NCBI RefSeq assembly: GCF_000184745.1
Contig: NC_014931.1
Coordinates: 1,984,001-2,048,000 of the forward strand
Direction: 5' to 3'
From: Variovorax paradoxus EPS
GTDB taxonomy: Bacteria > Pseudomonadota > Gammaproteobacteria > Burkholderiales > Burkholderiaceae_C
DNA length: 64,000 bases
A program made the position numbers and the translations under genes. The notes beneath the pieces were generated by a model that was given only the letters and a program-made list of their open reading frames with translations, made no database searches and was not told the origin of the DNA. Positions 10,071 through 18,337 of this stretch are shown here, in pieces. Every line of letters begins with the position of its first letter. Positions within the stretch are counted from its first letter, which is position 1.

Positions 10071-10601
10071 CTATCGGCTCCGCTGGCCCAGCGTCAGCGA
10101 GTCGAGCTGGAACTTTCCGCTCTTGTCCCAGAGCCAGGTATCGACATACGTGTGGCCGCCCAGCTTGCCCGGCGACGGCAGCGGCGACGTCGCCTTGATG
10201 AGCTCGGCAATCATCGGCGGCACTTCCGGCGCATGGCTCGGCACGCGGCTGAAGCTCACGTTGGTCACCTTGCCGTCCGCGTCGATGTCCGTTTCGACCA
10301 CCACCACCGCGTAGACCAGCGGCGGAATCTTTCCCTTGTAGATCCGGTTGGCGTACGCCTTGTAGATGTGGCGCGCGCCGGTCTTGCGGTAGGCACGCAC
10401 GGCAGGCGTTTGCGCGGTGATCAGGCGCACCGTCGGCACGTCGCTCTTGCCGGGCGGCGCCGCTTCGTCCGTGGGCGCCGTGGCGCTCTTGCCGTCTTCC
10501 GTCTTCTCGGTGGGCTTGAGGATGGAGCAGGCGCCCAGCGTCAGCGCGATGGCGAAGATCCCAAGGGTGCGGCAGGTTCGCAGAAGCAGGTGCTCGGTCA
10601 T
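10071..10601 (-). CDS. putative lipoprotein with TonB C-terminal-like domain
   Basis: The 176-residue product begins with a lipoprotein signal ending in LTLGACS, where the Cys would be lipidated. A low-complexity charged segment follows. The C-terminal part from residue 85 (IPPLVYAVVVVETDIDADGKVTNVSF-type pattern) resembles the energy-transducing TonB C-terminal fold, but there is no proline-rich spacer or TonB membrane anchor. The function is unknown. It starts 13 bases after the stop of the exonuclease III gene on the same strand and may be read with it. Confidence 0.7.
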   Translation of the reverse strand: MTEHLLLRTCRTLGIFAIALTLGACSILKPTEKTEDGKSATAPTDEAAPPGKSDVPTVRLITAQTPAVRAYRKTGARHIYKAYANRIYKGKIPPLVYAVVVVETDIDADGKVTNVSFSRVPSHAPEVPPMIAELIKATSPLPSPGKLGGHTYVDTWLWDKSGKFQLDSLTLGQRSR

Positions 10602-10614
10602 GGCGTGCTGGGGC

Positions 10615-11400
10615 TCAGGCGCCCGGGGCCAGGTCGAGCACCACGGGGGCGTGATCGCTCGGCTTCTCCCACTTGCGCGGCACGCGGTCGATGATGCAGC
10701 CCTTCACGCGCGGCAGCAGCGTCTCGCTCACCAGGATGTGGTCGATGCGCAGGCCCCGGTTCTTCTGGTAGCCGAGCATGCGGTAGTCCCACCACGAATA
10801 GCTCTTCTCGGGCTGCTCGAACATGCGGAAGCTGTCGGTGAGGCCCAGGCCGAGCAGCGCCTTGAAATGCTCGCGCTCCTCGGTCGTGTGATGGATGGTT
10901 TCCTTCAGCCCCACCGGGTCGAAACTGTCGCGGTCTTCCGGCGTGATGTTGAAGTCCCCCAGCAGCACGAGGTTCGGGTGCGCGACGAGTTCCTGGCGCA
11001 GCCAGTCGCGCAGAGCATCCAGCCACTTCAGCTTGTATTCGAACTTGTCGCTGCCCGGCGCCTGGCCGTTCACGAAGTAGCCGTTGACCACACGCAGCGG
11101 GCCCGTGGGCGTCTCGACGGTGGCGGCGATCACGCGCGACTGCTCGTCCGTGAAGCCGCCGATGTTCTTCACCACGTCGCGCATCGGCGCGAGGCTCAGG
11201 ATGGCAACGCCGTTGTAGGTCTTCTGGCCGAACACCGCGGCCTCGTAGCCGGCCGACTTGAGCACCTCGAGCGGGAACTTGTCGTCGGTCATCTTGAGCT
11301 CCTGCAGGCAGAGCACGTCGACCGGGTTGGCAATCAGCCAGTCGAGCACGTGCTGCAGGCGGGCGGTGAGGGAGTTGACGTTCCAGGTGGCAATTTTCAT
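10615..11400 (-). CDS. xth: exodeoxyribonuclease III
   Basis: The 261-residue protein is a typical XthA-type AP endonuclease and 3'-5' exonuclease acting in base excision repair. It shows the opening KIATWNVNSLTAR, the metal residue in LCLQELK, the motif LLGDFNITPEDRD, and the terminal SDHAPVVLDL with the catalytic Asp-His. The length and motif order match the family. The chosen ATG at 11400 is the first residue of the conserved MKIATWNVN start. Confidence 0.96.
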   Translation of the reverse strand: MKIATWNVNSLTARLQHVLDWLIANPVDVLCLQELKMTDDKFPLEVLKSAGYEAAVFGQKTYNGVAILSLAPMRDVVKNIGGFTDEQSRVIAATVETPTGPLRVVNGYFVNGQAPGSDKFEYKLKWLDALRDWLRQELVAHPNLVLLGDFNITPEDRDSFDPVGLKETIHHTTEEREHFKALLGLGLTDSFRMFEQPEKSYSWWDYRMLGYQKNRGLRIDHILVSETLLPRVKGCIIDRVPRKWEKPSDHAPVVLDLAPGA

Positions 11401-11626
11401 GGATCGCTGTCGAGTTGTTGGTTTCGATGATGTTCGCGTAACGATACGCCGGATCCGCGTAAAGACGCTTGTCCAGCGGAACCGCGGGGCGCTGTCCCGA
11501 ACCAGAAATGTACGTTGCCGCGGGGACCGCGCCGTGTCGGACCACGGCCCAACCCCCAATGCAAGCGCTGCTCCCCGGTCGTTATTACGATAGGTAACCC
11601 GATACACGTTTCGCACTGCTCAACCC

Positions 11627-12361
11627 ATGCCAAAAGGTGTTCCGAATTCGGCCGACATGTACGGCATCTACAGCCGGCCTTGGGGCTTCGAGGTGTCGAT
11701 CGTCAGGGCCGGCGTGCGGTATCGCGAGGGGTTCGGCCAGGCCAGCTACGGCGGCGCTTCGCAGGCGCTGCTGCACGCGCAGCGGTGGCGCGATGCGCTG
11801 GTGAAAAGCCTGCCGCCGCCTACGCGCCGCTCCCGGGCCGAGAAGCTCCGGCCCAACAACAAGACCGGGGTGCCCGGCGTGTTCCGCCTGCTGTCGGCCC
11901 ACGGAAAGATGCTGGGCTGGCTCGCCAAGACCTACATCGCCCACGACCAGATCCTGCGGGCGCTGTTTCTCGCGGGCGACCAAGGCAGTGCGGCGCGGTC
12001 GATGGCGATCCGGGAACGCGAGCGGCAGCTCGCGCAGATGTCCGGGCTGGCGAAGGTGCATCCGGCCGAAGAGGCGATCCGCAATGCGCCTTCGCAACCG
12101 ATCGAGGGGCTTTCGCCGAAACGCCCGCCGTCCGAGATCGTGCGAAAGAACAACCGCAGCGGCATTTCCGGCGTCACCTTCAAAGCGCCCCGGCCCCGGC
12201 ACCCGGGCTACTGGATGGCCATCACCTACATCGCGGGAAGGGGCACGGTGAGCAAGGCGTTCTCGGTGGCCGCGCATGGCCACGACAAGGCCAGGGCGCT
12301 GGCCGTGGCGGAGCGCCGGCGCCAGCTGGAGCAGAAGCGCCGCGAGCGTCTGGCTGCTTGA
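11627..12361 (+). CDS. protein with three AP2/ERF-like units
   Basis: The 244-residue basic protein seems built from three related units. The second and third begin with NNKTGVPGVF (about residue 85) and NNRSGISGVTF (about residue 181), each followed by a Trp and a hydrophobic strand (WLAKTYI, WMAITYI), as in AP2 domains that grip DNA with a beta-sheet. The first unit carries the later half of the AP2 pattern (SYGGASQALLHAQRWRDAL). Bacterial AP2 modules are best known in homing endonucleases, but no nuclease motif is seen here. The C-terminus is an Arg/Glu-rich helix. DNA binding is inferred. Confidence 0.6.
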   Translation: MPKGVPNSADMYGIYSRPWGFEVSIVRAGVRYREGFGQASYGGASQALLHAQRWRDALVKSLPPPTRRSRAEKLRPNNKTGVPGVFRLLSAHGKMLGWLAKTYIAHDQILRALFLAGDQGSAARSMAIRERERQLAQMSGLAKVHPAEEAIRNAPSQPIEGLSPKRPPSEIVRKNNRSGISGVTFKAPRPRHPGYWMAITYIAGRGTVSKAFSVAAHGHDKARALAVAERRRQLEQKRRERLAA

Positions 12362-12398
12362 TGCGAATGCGTCCGTGGCCGAGGATCGGGGCTTTGCC

Positions 12399-13076
12399 AT
12401 GAAAACAATGCAGATCGCAATCTCCGTCGCATCCGGTGTCGATGTCTCGGCCCTGGCGGTGTCGCCGGCGGATGCCCAGGCCTGCCTTGTCCTGGCGCAC
12501 GGTGCGGGCGCGGGCATGGCGCATCCGTTCATGAACGCCGTCGCCGCGGGGCTTGCAGAGCGGCGCATCGCGACGCTGCGCTATCAGTTCCCGTACATGG
12601 AAAAAGGCCTGAAGCGCGTGGACTCGCCAGTGCTCGCCCACGCCACCGTGCGAGCGGCCGTCCGATGCGCTTCGCAGCACTTCGATGGCGTTCGCCTGTT
12701 CGCCGGCGGCAAGTCGTTCGGTGGCCGCATGACCTCGCAGGCCCAGGCGCTCGATGCGATGCCGGGCGTCGAGGGGCTGGTCTTTCTCGGCTTCCCGCTT
12801 CACCCCTCGGGCGCGCCGTCCGTCGATCGCGCCGCCCATCTGTACGAGGTCGAGGTGCCGATGCTGTTCGTGCATGGCACGCGCGACAAGCTCGCGGAGC
12901 CCGGGCAGATGCGGCCCGTGCTTCGCGGCCTGGGAATGCTGGCGACGTCGATGGAGATCGAGGGCGCCGACCACTCGTTCAGCGTGCCCAAGCGCAGCGG
13001 ACGCTCGAACGAGGACGCGCTGGACGAAGCGCTCGATGGCCTGGCCCTGTGGACACAGGCCTGGCGCATCGGCTGA
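12399..13076 (+). CDS. alpha/beta hydrolase, KANL3/Tex30-like
   Basis: The 225-residue protein shows LVLAHGAGAGMAHPFM (oxyanion region), the nucleophile elbow GGKSFGG with Ser, an acid in HGTRDKL and the catalytic His in GADHSF, so the triad is complete. This small dienelactone-hydrolase-like group has no firm substrate. The ATG at 12399 is chosen over an upstream in-frame ATG at 12276 because the extra residues come from the shadow of the AP2-like gene. It lies 37 bases after that gene and is probably co-transcribed. Confidence 0.8.
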   Translation: MKTMQIAISVASGVDVSALAVSPADAQACLVLAHGAGAGMAHPFMNAVAAGLAERRIATLRYQFPYMEKGLKRVDSPVLAHATVRAAVRCASQHFDGVRLFAGGKSFGGRMTSQAQALDAMPGVEGLVFLGFPLHPSGAPSVDRAAHLYEVEVPMLFVHGTRDKLAEPGQMRPVLRGLGMLATSMEIEGADHSFSVPKRSGRSNEDALDEALDGLALWTQAWRIG

Positions 13077-13079
13077 AAA

Positions 13080-14246
13080 CTACTGCGCGAGCGCCTGCAT
13101 CTCGGCGATCAGATCGGACTTCCCCTCGAAGCCGATGCCCGGCAGCGGCGGCAGCGTGACGTAGCCGTCCTGCACCTTCACGCCATCGGGGAACCCGCCG
13201 TAGGGCTGGAACAGGTCGGGGTAGCTCTCGTTGCCGCCGAGGCCGAGTCCCGCGGCGATGGCCAGCGACATCTGGTGGCCGCCGTGCGGAATGCAGCGCG
13301 AGGGCGACCAGCCGTGTTCCTTCAGCATGTCGAGCGTGCGCAGGTACTCGACCAAGCCATAGCTCAGCGCGCAGTCGAATTGCAACCAGTCGCGGTCGGG
13401 CCGCATGCCGCCGTGGCGGATGAGGTTGCGCGCATCCTGCATCGAGAACAGGTTCTCGCCCGTGGCCATCGGGCCGGCGTACACCTCGCCGAGCTTGGCC
13501 TGCAACTCGTAGTCGAGCGGATCGCCGGCTTCCTCGTACCAGAAGAGCGGGTACTGCGAGAGCGCGCGGCCGTAGTCGATGGCGGTGGGCAGGTCGAAGC
13601 GGCCGTTGGCGTCCACTGCCAACTGTTGGCCGGGGCCGAGGATTTTCAGCACCGACTCGATGCGCTCGCAGTCTTCCGCGAGCGTGGCGCCGCCGATCTT
13701 CATCTTCACGACCGAGTAGCCGCGCTCGAGATAGCTGGTCATCTCGCGCTGCAGGCCTTCGACGCCCTTGCCGGGGTAGTAGTAGCCGCCCGCGGCATAG
13801 ACGAACACGCGCGGGTCGGGCGTGCCGCTGCCGTAGCGTTCCGCGAGCAACTGGTAGAGCGGCTTGCCGGCGATCTTGGCGACGGCGTCCCACACGGCCA
13901 TGTCGATCGTGCCCACGGCCACCGAGCGCTCGCCGTGGCCGCCGGGCTTCTCGTTGATCATCATGCGGGCCCAGATCTTTTGGGGATCGAGGTTCTCGCC
14001 GGTCTCGTCGAGCAGCGATGCGGGTTCGGCCTCCAGCAGCCGAGGCAGGAAGCGCTCGCGGATCAGGCCGCCCTGGCCGTAGCGGCCGTTCGAGTTGAAG
14101 CCGTAGCCCACCACGGGCTTGCCGTCGCGGATCACGTCGGTGACCACGGCCACCAGGCTCAGGGTCATTTTCGAGAAGTCGATGTAGGCGTTGCGGATGT
14201 CAGACTTGATCGGACGCGTGGACTCGAGGATGTTGACGATTTTCAT
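13080..14246 (-). CDS. tarD: D(-)-tartrate dehydratase
   Basis: This enolase-superfamily enzyme of 388 residues is nearly the same length as, and strongly resembles, the characterised Bradyrhizobium D-tartrate dehydratase, which forms oxaloacetate. Shared stretches include IRNAYIDFSKMT, GYGFNSNGRYGQGG and INEKPGGHGERS. Catalytic features are the KMKIGG lysines, metal ligands in VDANGRF, WYEEAGDP and ATGENLF, and the His of IPHGGHQ. It is the last gene of a reverse operon with a DapA-like aldolase, a Bug solute-binding protein and an SDR. Only 3 bases separate its stop from the converging hydrolase gene. Confidence 0.93.
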   Translation of the reverse strand: MKIVNILESTRPIKSDIRNAYIDFSKMTLSLVAVVTDVIRDGKPVVGYGFNSNGRYGQGGLIRERFLPRLLEAEPASLLDETGENLDPQKIWARMMINEKPGGHGERSVAVGTIDMAVWDAVAKIAGKPLYQLLAERYGSGTPDPRVFVYAAGGYYYPGKGVEGLQREMTSYLERGYSVVKMKIGGATLAEDCERIESVLKILGPGQQLAVDANGRFDLPTAIDYGRALSQYPLFWYEEAGDPLDYELQAKLGEVYAGPMATGENLFSMQDARNLIRHGGMRPDRDWLQFDCALSYGLVEYLRTLDMLKEHGWSPSRCIPHGGHQMSLAIAAGLGLGGNESYPDLFQPYGGFPDGVKVQDGYVTLPPLPGIGFEGKSDLIAEMQALAQ

Positions 14247-14282
14247 GGTCGATTGGGTGAGGAAAAAAGAGAGCGGATGAAT

Positions 14283-15011
14283 TCAGCGGTGCAGCGACGC
14301 GCCGCCGCAGATGGCGAGGTCCTGGCCGATGATGGCCGCGGCCTCTGCCGACAACAGGAAGGCGACCAGCGCGGCGATTTCTTCCGGCTGGATCAGGCGG
14401 CCGATGGGCGGCAGGCGCGGCGCGCTGGCGGCGCGCGCCGGGTCCTGCAGCATCGAGGTTTGCGTCGCGCCCGGCGAGACCACGTTGACGGTGACGCCCT
14501 GGGCCGCGACCTCCGCCGCCCAACTGCGCGCGAGCGCGATCAGCGCCGCCTTGGTCGCCGCGTACTGACCGCGCCCGGGCAGGCCCTGCGCCACGCGGCT
14601 GCCGACGAACACCACGCGGCCCCGGCCGCGTGCGGCCATCGCGGGCACGAGCGCATCGGCCAGCCGCGTGGCGGCATCGACGTGCAGGCGCCACATCAGT
14701 TCGCCGCCGGCATGGTCGAGCGCGCCGAGCGGCCCGACGCGCAACACGCCGGCCGCATGCACCAGCGCATCGGCGTCCTCCAGCGCGCCCGTCGCGTGCG
14801 CGATGGCATCGGCATTGCACAGGTCGACCGCCACATGCGCAAAGTGCGCATGCGCCAGCGTCGGCGCCGCGAGGTCGAGGCCGCTCACGCGCCAGCCTTG
14901 GTCGAGCAGGTGCGACGCGATCGCGCGGCCGATGCCGCCGCTGCTGCCGGTGACCACGGCATGCGGCGCATGCGCTGGATGCGCTGGATGAGCGTCTGTC
15001 TCATTCGACAT
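14283..15011 (-). CDS. SDR family NAD(P)-dependent oxidoreductase
   Basis: The 242-residue classical short-chain dehydrogenase has the TGSSGGIG cofactor motif near residue 21, the catalytic Ser in VFVGSRVA, the YAATK pair, and a C-terminal IIGQDLAICGGASL end typical of the family. The first 17 residues hold an odd His/Ala/Pro repeat (AHPAHPAHAPHA). It overlaps the upstream Bug gene by 11 bases and precedes tarD, so it should oxidise or reduce a hydroxy-acid intermediate of the same pathway. The substrate is inferred from context only. Confidence 0.85.
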   Translation of the reverse strand: MSNETDAHPAHPAHAPHAVVTGSSGGIGRAIASHLLDQGWRVSGLDLAAPTLAHAHFAHVAVDLCNADAIAHATGALEDADALVHAAGVLRVGPLGALDHAGGELMWRLHVDAATRLADALVPAMAARGRGRVVFVGSRVAQGLPGRGQYAATKAALIALARSWAAEVAAQGVTVNVVSPGATQTSMLQDPARAASAPRLPPIGRLIQPEEIAALVAFLLSAEAAAIIGQDLAICGGASLHR

Positions 15012-15972
15012 GGATGTTGCCCTCCACGATGATCTTCTTGGAGCGCGCCATGTCGTCGGCCTGGAACTTCACGAACTCCTCCACACTGCCCGGCGTGAGC
15101 AGCAGGCCTTGCGCCTGGAGCGTCTCGCGCATGTCGGTGCCCAGCGCCTTGTTGACCTCGGCATTGAGCCGCTGCGTGACGGCCGCCGGAAGCTTCGCCG
15201 GACCCCACAAGCCATACCAGCTGTAGAACTCGTAGCCGGGAATGCTTTCGCCCACGGTAGGCACGTTCGGCAGGCTGGTGGCACGCGTGGCCGAGGTCAC
15301 GGCAATCACCTTCACCATGCCGCTCTTGTGGTACTGCAGCGAACCCAGGATGGGATCGATGAAGCCGTCGATCTGCCCGCCGATCAAGTCCTGGAAGGCA
15401 GGCGCCGTGCCCTTGTACGGCACGATCAGGTAGTCGAGCCCGCCACCCGCGCGCTTGAGCAACTCGGTCGACAGGTGCCCCGCCGAACCGATGGAGCCCA
15501 CCGCGAAAGTCATCTTGCCCGGGTGCGCCTTGGCATAGGCGATGAGCGACTTCACGTCGGTCACCGGCAGGTTCTTGTTGATGGCCACCGACAGTGGCGC
15601 CTTGGCGACCAGCGCGACCGGCGCGAAGTCTTTCACCACGTCGTAGGGCACCGCCTTCATGGTCATCGGCGCGGTCGTGAAGGTCGAGGCATTGAATAGC
15701 AGCGTGTAGCCGTCCGCCGGCGCCTTGGACACCAGGTCGGCACCGATGATCCCGTTGCCGCCGGCGCGGTTCTCCACGATGAAGGACTGGCCGGTCTGCT
15801 CGCCGAGCTTCTGCGCGAGCAGGCGGCCGATGGTGTCCAGCGTGCCGCCCGGCGGGAACGGGATCACCATGCGCACCGGCCGGCTCGGCCAGGTCTGCGC
15901 GAAGCCGGCGGTGGATGCTGCCGCCAGCGCGAGGGCGGCGAGCGCGGCCCGCAGGAAATGGTTGCGTTGCAT
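15001..15972 (-). CDS. Bug/TctC family periplasmic solute-binding protein
   Basis: The 323-residue protein has a signal peptide (ALAALALAAASTAGFAQ) and the family opening WPSRPVRMVIPFPPGGTLD, followed by the TNAxFVENRAGGNG-type pattern around residue 80. Bug proteins bind small carboxylates in the periplasm. No TctA/TctB membrane partner is present, which is common for orphan Bug genes in Comamonadaceae. It sits within the tarD operon, which makes tartrate or a related sugar acid the likely ligand. CCAAGGAGACAAGAGAC supplies a good ribosome site. Confidence 0.9.
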   Translation of the reverse strand: MQRNHFLRAALAALALAAASTAGFAQTWPSRPVRMVIPFPPGGTLDTIGRLLAQKLGEQTGQSFIVENRAGGNGIIGADLVSKAPADGYTLLFNASTFTTAPMTMKAVPYDVVKDFAPVALVAKAPLSVAINKNLPVTDVKSLIAYAKAHPGKMTFAVGSIGSAGHLSTELLKRAGGGLDYLIVPYKGTAPAFQDLIGGQIDGFIDPILGSLQYHKSGMVKVIAVTSATRATSLPNVPTVGESIPGYEFYSWYGLWGPAKLPAAVTQRLNAEVNKALGTDMRETLQAQGLLLTPGSVEEFVKFQADDMARSKKIIVEGNIHVE

Positions 15973-16022
15973 GTCTCTTGTCTCCTTGGTTTTTTTCATC
16001 GGGGCACCTGGGCCCCACAGGC

Positions 16023-16961
16023 TCAGCGCTTGGACAGGCCCGCCTGCTCGACGGCGGCGCGCAGCGCGTCCATCTCGCGTGCGTTCGGCGCCTCGGTCGG
16101 CGGGCGCACGGTGGCGTTGTCGAGCACGCCGGCCAGGTACATGCCGCCCTTCATGCGCGCATGCGCTTCGCCGGTCGGCTCGCCGCCGCCGTAGACCGCA
16201 TCCTTGAGCGGCGTGATGAGCGCCTGCACCGCCATCGCCTTCTTCAGGTCGCCGGCCTTCACCGCATCCCACAGGTCGATGATCAATTGCGGAATGAAGG
16301 TCGCGAAGCCGACCAGCGCGCCGTCCACGCCCTGCACCATCGAGGCGAGCAGGTATTCGTCGTGGCAGGTGAGGATGGCCTTGGACGCATCGGCCTCGCG
16401 GATCGCCTGGATGTCGCGTGCGTACTTGTTCATGTCGCGCTGCCCGACCTTGAAGGCCTGCAGGTAGGGCAGGCGCGCCAGTTCGGCCAGCAGCTGCGAC
16501 GAATAGGAGGCGCGCGTCCAGGCCGGGTACACGTGGCAGACCAGGTCCAGCTCGGGCGCCGCGCGGTGGATGGCTTCGAAGTACTGCAGCGCATGCCCGG
16601 GCGTGAAGCCGAAGCGCAGCCAGTGGTGCGGGGGCATCACGTCCAGCGCGACCGCGCCCGCGGCCTGCGCGGCCCGCGCATGCTCGGCCGCCTCGGCGAG
16701 GCCTTCGCACACGATGGACGAGATCACCGGCATGCGGCCGCGCAGTTCGTCCGCGACGATGCGGGTCACCTCGGCGCGTTCGGCGGGTGTGAGGGAAAAC
16801 ACCTCGCCGGTGTGGCCGTTGGTCATGACTGCCACCACGCCGTCATGGCCCGCGAGCCACGATGCGAGCTTGCGCAGGGCCGGCTCGTCGATGCGGTGGT
16901 CGGCGGTGAAGGGGCAGGAAATGGCGGGAATGATCCCGCGATAATTCGCGATGGAAGGCAT
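16023..16961 (-). CDS. dihydrodipicolinate synthase family aldolase/dehydratase
   Basis: The 312-residue DapA-superfamily protein should be a TIM-barrel Schiff-base aldolase. The substrate-binding NGHTGE motif lies near residue 48, the conserved Tyr is in HVYPAWTRASY, and the Schiff-base Lys is in LQAFKVGQRD. The surrounding residues differ from true DapA, so lysine biosynthesis is unlikely. As first gene of the tarD operon it probably cleaves or dehydrates a keto-deoxy sugar acid. The ATG at 16961 begins MPSIANYRGIIPA, the usual family start. A LysR gene diverges from it. Confidence 0.88.
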   Translation of the reverse strand: MPSIANYRGIIPAISCPFTADHRIDEPALRKLASWLAGHDGVVAVMTNGHTGEVFSLTPAERAEVTRIVADELRGRMPVISSIVCEGLAEAAEHARAAQAAGAVALDVMPPHHWLRFGFTPGHALQYFEAIHRAAPELDLVCHVYPAWTRASYSSQLLAELARLPYLQAFKVGQRDMNKYARDIQAIREADASKAILTCHDEYLLASMVQGVDGALVGFATFIPQLIIDLWDAVKAGDLKKAMAVQALITPLKDAVYGGGEPTGEAHARMKGGMYLAGVLDNATVRPPTEAPNAREMDALRAAVEQAGLSKR

Positions 16962-17069
16962 GCTGTGTCTCCGTTTTGGGGTCAAGGTGCAGAACTGGGT
17001 GCATCTTTCCCGGCGGGGCGCGGACCGTCCAATACTCCAATTGCATAGAACTATCCAAACGCACCGCGC

Positions 17070-18002
17070 ATGGGCCCCGGCAACCGACCGCTCGACATGG
17101 AATGGCTGGAAGATTTCCTGGCCCTGGCCGAGACCGGCAACTTCTCTCGCGCAGCAGAGGCGCGCTCCATTGCCCAGCCCGCCTTCAGCCGGCACATCCG
17201 CGCGCTGGAGGAATGGGTGGGCGTCGACCTGTTCGACCGCAGTGCGCATCCGGCTGCGCTGACGCCCGCGGGCAGGCGCTTCCAGCCGCTGCTGCAGGAG
17301 GTGCTCGCTGGCCTCGAGGCAGCCCGCATCAAGACGCGGGCCGCGCACGACCTGGCCGCGGCAAGCCTGAGCTTCGCCGCCACGCATGTGCTGTCGCTCA
17401 CCTTTTTCCCGCGCTGGCTTGCGAGCGTGGAGGCGGGCCTGAGCATGGGGCCGATCCAGACCATCTCCGACAGCTCTCGCGCCTGCGAAGATTTGATGCT
17501 GCAGCGCCGCGTGCAGTTCGTGCTGTGCCACGGGCACGCCGGTGCACCGGGCCGGCTCGACGACGCGCAGTACCCGGTGCAGCGCCTCAGCGATGACGTG
17601 CTGGTGCCGGTCGCGGCCCCCGATGCAGACGGCGCGCCCCGGCATGCACTCGGCATGCAGCAGTCGCCTTCGGTGCTGGCCTACAGCGAGGCCTCGGGAC
17701 TCGGGCGGATCATGCGGTCGATCCAGGACAGCGAATTCGGCAAGGACTTCGCGCCGTCCCTCTCGGTAGTCTTCACGGCGCACCATGCCGCGCTGCTCAG
17801 GACCATGGCGCTCGAAGGCCGCGGCCTCGCGTGGCTGCCGATGAGCCTGGTGGCGGATGACCTGCGCAGCGGCGCGCTGGTTGACGCCGGCGCGGGTGGC
17901 TGGCGGGTGCCGGTGGAAATCCGGCTGTACCGGCAACTCGCCGTCATGACGCCGGTGGCCGAGGCGCTGTGGCAACTGGTCGGCGGCGCCAGCGCGCCTT
18001 AG
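17070..18002 (+). CDS. LysR family regulator divergent from the tarD operon
   Basis: The 310-residue protein has the LysR winged helix at its start (MEWLEDFLALAETGNFSRAAEA, then IAQPAFSRHIRALEEW) and a periplasmic-binding-like effector domain. An alternative ATG at 17097 would give the more usual LysR N-terminus MEWLEDF, and I cannot decide between the two. It is divergent from the DapA-like gene across 108 bases, the classical arrangement for a LysR activator of the operon. A sugar acid intermediate is the likely inducer, by inference. Confidence 0.9.
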   Translation: MGPGNRPLDMEWLEDFLALAETGNFSRAAEARSIAQPAFSRHIRALEEWVGVDLFDRSAHPAALTPAGRRFQPLLQEVLAGLEAARIKTRAAHDLAAASLSFAATHVLSLTFFPRWLASVEAGLSMGPIQTISDSSRACEDLMLQRRVQFVLCHGHAGAPGRLDDAQYPVQRLSDDVLVPVAAPDADGAPRHALGMQQSPSVLAYSEASGLGRIMRSIQDSEFGKDFAPSLSVVFTAHHAALLRTMALEGRGLAWLPMSLVADDLRSGALVDAGAGGWRVPVEIRLYRQLAVMTPVAEALWQLVGGASAP

Positions 18003-18119
18003 CCAGCCTCCTTCGCGAGGCCCCGCACTCGGGGCGATGTCCTGCATTCCCCGTCGTCGCCGGCTGGCGAGCCGGGCGCCGCGCCTCCGGACACTCGGGT
18101 GTTCCACAGGAGATTTCCC

Positions 18120-18314
18120 ATGAGTTCCAGAACCAAAGCCCCCACCCACGAGGAGCCCGAGGTCACGCAAGAGGAGTCCGTGCCCAGCGACGGGCGAGAC
18201 ACCGAAGGCGAGGAGATGATGAAGAAGGTGGTCAACCGCAAGCTCGAGGACCCGGGCCCGGCGGAAGACAAGACGCCGCAAAAGGCGGAGAAGTCGCGCG
18301 AGAGCAAGTCCTGA
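18120..18314 (+). CDS. small acidic hypothetical protein
   Basis: This 64-residue hydrophilic protein starts MSSRTKAPTHEEPEV after a good Shine-Dalgarno (CACAGGAGA). It is dominated by Glu, Lys, Asp and Pro and has no hydrophobic core, so it is likely disordered. No family is recognised. It lies 23 bases before the next membrane-protein gene and could be translated from the same message. Confidence 0.5.
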   Translation: MSSRTKAPTHEEPEVTQEESVPSDGRDTEGEEMMKKVVNRKLEDPGPAEDKTPQKAEKSRESKS

Positions 18315-18337
18315 CGCCGCGGTCCAGGGTCGCGCCC

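Noticed and set aside
11401..11626. Gap of 226 bases upstream of exonuclease III
   Set aside because: I looked for a tRNA, riboswitch or small gene and saw no cloverleaf, conserved loop or frame with a ribosome site. It is probably promoter DNA for the two divergent genes.
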